DNA from: Devosia sp. | GTDB taxonomy: Bacteria; Pseudomonadota; Alphaproteobacteria; Rhizobiales; Devosiaceae | Direction of reading: 5' to 3' | Assembly: GCA_011322005.1 (NCBI GenBank) | Contig: DROE01000279.1 | Location: 1-6,189, forward strand | Length of the DNA stretch: 6,189 nt | In this document: piece after piece, positions 4,622-6,189 of the stretch | Layout: every line of letters begins with the position of its first letter | How positions within the stretch are numbered: the first letter of the stretch is position 1 | Program-made: the position numbers and the translations under genes | Notes under the pieces: model-generated | Database searches by the model: none | What the model saw: the letters and a program-made list of their open reading frames with translations, nothing else | What the model was told of the DNA's origin: nothing

Positions 4622-6189
4622 TCAAAACCTGAGCGACTTGGCCTGCACCACCCCTTCAAGCGCGGCGACCTTTGCCAGCTGTTCCTCCGACATCTCGCTG
4701 TCGATATTGAGCAGCGCAATGGCGTCCTCCCCCGCCGACATCCGCCCCAGATTGAAGTTGGCGATATTGATGTTGAGGTCTCCAAGAAGCGTGCCCAGCC
4801 GCCCGATAAAGCCCGGCTTGTCGGCATTGGTGATATAAAGCATATCGGGGGAAAATTCCGCTTCCATACTGATGCCCTTGACCTGAATGAGCCGCGGGTC
4901 GCCATTGCCGAAAACGGTTCCGGCAATCGAGCGTTCCTGGCGCTCGGTCACAACGCTCAGGCGGATATAGTTCTCATAAGCCCCCTGCTGCTCGCGGGTT
5001 ATGGTCTCCACCTTCATGCCGCGCTCTCTGGCCAGTGCGGGGGCCGAAACCATGTTCACCTCCCCAAGCAGCGGCCGCAACAGCCCCGTCAGCGCCGCCG
5101 CCGTCATCGGCTTGGTATTCAGGGAGGCCACATCGCCTTCATATTCAATACGCAGGCCGGTGATGCCGCTTTCCGTTAGCTGACCGGCGAACGAGCCCAG
5201 CGCCTCGGCCAGCTTGACAAATGGAGTGAGGCGCGGTGCTTCTTCGGCGGAAATCGAGGGGAAGTTCAGCGCGTTGGTAATCTCCCCGCTGTTCAGAAAT
5301 GCTGAAATCTGCTCGGCCACCTGAATGGCCACATTCTCCTGCGCCTCGCTGGTCGCGGCGCCCAGATGCGGCGTACAGATGACATTTTCCATCTCGAACA
5401 GCGGGTTATCCTTTGCCGGCTCATTCAGGAACACATCCAGCGCCGCTCCCTTCACTTTGCCGCTTTCAAGAGCGGCTTTAAGCGCTGCCTCGTCAATCAG
5501 CCCCCCGCGCGCGCAATTGATGACGCGCATCCCCGGCTTCATCTTTGCAAACGCCTGCGCATCAAGAATGTTGCGGGTCGCATCAATCAGCGGGGTGTGC
5601 AGCGAAATGAAATCGGCCCGGCCCAGCAAATCGTCAAGCTCGACTTTTTCAACCCCCAGTTCCACTGCCCGCTCCGGGGTGAGGAACGGGTCAAAGGCAA
5701 TCACCTTCATCTTCAAGCCCTGCGCCCGGTCGGCAACAATCGAGCCGATATTGCCGCAGCCAATCAGACCCAGAACCTTGTTGGTGACCTCAACCCCCAT
5801 GAAGCGCGACTTCTCCCATTTCGAAGCCCGGGTCGAGGCGTCGGCCTCCGGGATTTGCCTTGCCAGCGCCAGCATCAGCGAGATGGCATGCTCCGCCGTG
5901 GTGATGGAATTGCCGAACGGCGTGTTCATGACGATGATGCCCTTGGCTGTTGCCGCCGGGATGTCCACATTGTCGACCCCGATACCGGCCCGGCCCACCA
6001 CTTTGAGATTGTCGGCCGCACGGATTATCTTTTCCGTGACCTTGGTCGCCGAGCGGATGGCCAGCCCCTCATAGTGCGGAATGATTTCGAGCAGCTTTTG
6101 TTTGTCCCTGCCCACATCGGGCAGATAATCGACGTCGATATTGTTGTCTTTGAAAACTTTCACAGCCGTGGGGCTGAGCTTGTCTGAAA
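4622..6189 (-). CDS. serA: D-3-phosphoglycerate dehydrogenase, long ACT form (N-terminus cut)
   Basis: SerA oxidises 3-phosphoglycerate to 3-phosphohydroxypyruvate with NAD, the first step of serine synthesis, in the cytoplasm. The window holds 521 codons plus TGA. The frame stays open to the right edge, reading SDKLSPTAVKVFKDNN, and by comparison with the family only about six to eight N-terminal residues are missing. The GTG at 6161-6163 is therefore an internal Val, and numbering here counts it as residue 1. The NAD-binding motif GLIGCGNIGS is at 132-141. The catalytic residues are R219 (NCARGGLID), E248 (NEP) and H266 (TPHLGAATSEAQ). A substrate-binding regulatory domain follows (about 305-435), then a C-terminal ACT domain (about 440-513) with GDLNINIANFNLGRM. 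This is the usual long form of about 525-530 residues, as in rhizobia and mycobacteria. The ACT domain suggests feedback by serine. Downstream lies a repeat-bearing spacer, then aroA in the same direction. Nothing looks broken. Confidence 0.97.
   Translation of the reverse strand, partial: SDKLSPTAVKVFKDNNIDVDYLPDVGRDKQKLLEIIPHYEGLAIRSATKVTEKIIRAADNLKVVGRAGIGVDNVDIPAATAKGIIVMNTPFGNSITTAEHAISLMLALARQIPEADASTRASKWEKSRFMGVEVTNKVLGLIGCGNIGSIVADRAQGLKMKVIAFDPFLTPERAVELGVEKVELDDLLGRADFISLHTPLIDATRNILDAQAFAKMKPGMRVINCARGGLIDEAALKAALESGKVKGAALDVFLNEPAKDNPLFEMENVICTPHLGAATSEAQENVAIQVAEQISAFLNSGEITNALNFPSISAEEAPRLTPFVKLAEALGSFAGQLTESGITGLRIEYEGDVASLNTKPMTAAALTGLLRPLLGEVNMVSAPALARERGMKVETITREQQGAYENYIRLSVVTERQERSIAGTVFGNGDPRLIQVKGISMEAEFSPDMLYITNADKPGFIGRLGTLLGDLNINIANFNLGRMSAGEDAIALLNIDSEMSEEQLAKVAALEGVVQAKSLRF

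Noticed and set aside
4246..4625. Small leftward and rightward open frames in the serA-aroA spacer
   Set aside because: They are translations of the palindromic repeats and flanks, with no ribosome sites or protein-like composition.
6161..6163. GTG as the start of serA
   Set aside because: The frame stays open to the window edge with SDKLSPTAV, which is typical SerA N-terminal sequence, so this codon is internal.
5325..6187. Two long rightward open frames (249 and 273 codons) opposite serA
   Set aside because: Both are antisense to a complete, motif-rich serA. Long antisense frames are expected in GC-rich genes, and neither shows recognisable motifs.

Overview
The window reads as chromosomal DNA of a GC-rich alphaproteobacterium, most likely of the Hyphomicrobiales (inference). 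The reasons are the long three-domain form of SerA, a SlyX ending in the PPPHY tail, an Asp-tract protein with a GRYELKDPNG-type C-terminus, and two small palindromic repeats of kinds I recall as common in that group. There is no phage, transposase, tRNA, rRNA or CRISPR array.

Layout. Positions 1-300 (+) are the 3' end of an uncharacterised acidic protein, followed by a strong intrinsic terminator at 325-363. Convergent to it, 448-2555 (-) is a two-gene operon. A membrane histidine kinase with a Cache-like external domain (1086-2555) comes first. It overlaps by ATGA with a NarL/FixJ-type response regulator (448-1089). A 145-bp divergent gap at 2556-2700 separates the kinase from slyX (2701-2913, +). 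slyX converges on aroA (2910-4259, -), and the two stop codons share the palindrome TTAA. Upstream of aroA is a 362-bp gene-free spacer (4260-4621) holding a candidate aroA promoter and two different palindromic repeats. Then comes serA (4622-6189, -), whose first few codons lie beyond the right edge.

How the genes work together. SerA opens serine synthesis from 3-phosphoglycerate. AroA performs the PEP-dependent step of the shikimate pathway. They lie in the same direction, but the repeat-bearing spacer and the candidate promoter suggest that aroA can be transcribed by itself. The kinase and regulator form a complete phosphorelay pair with unknown signal and targets. SlyX is a short coiled-coil protein of unknown function.

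I found no clear undescribed system. The points most worth a second look are the AroA, which has several active-site substitutions and is not the class II enzyme usual in this group; a histidine kinase lacking the usual adenine-contacting Asp and lacking a clear start codon; the Asp-tract protein; and the two stacked palindromic repeats between serA and aroA.
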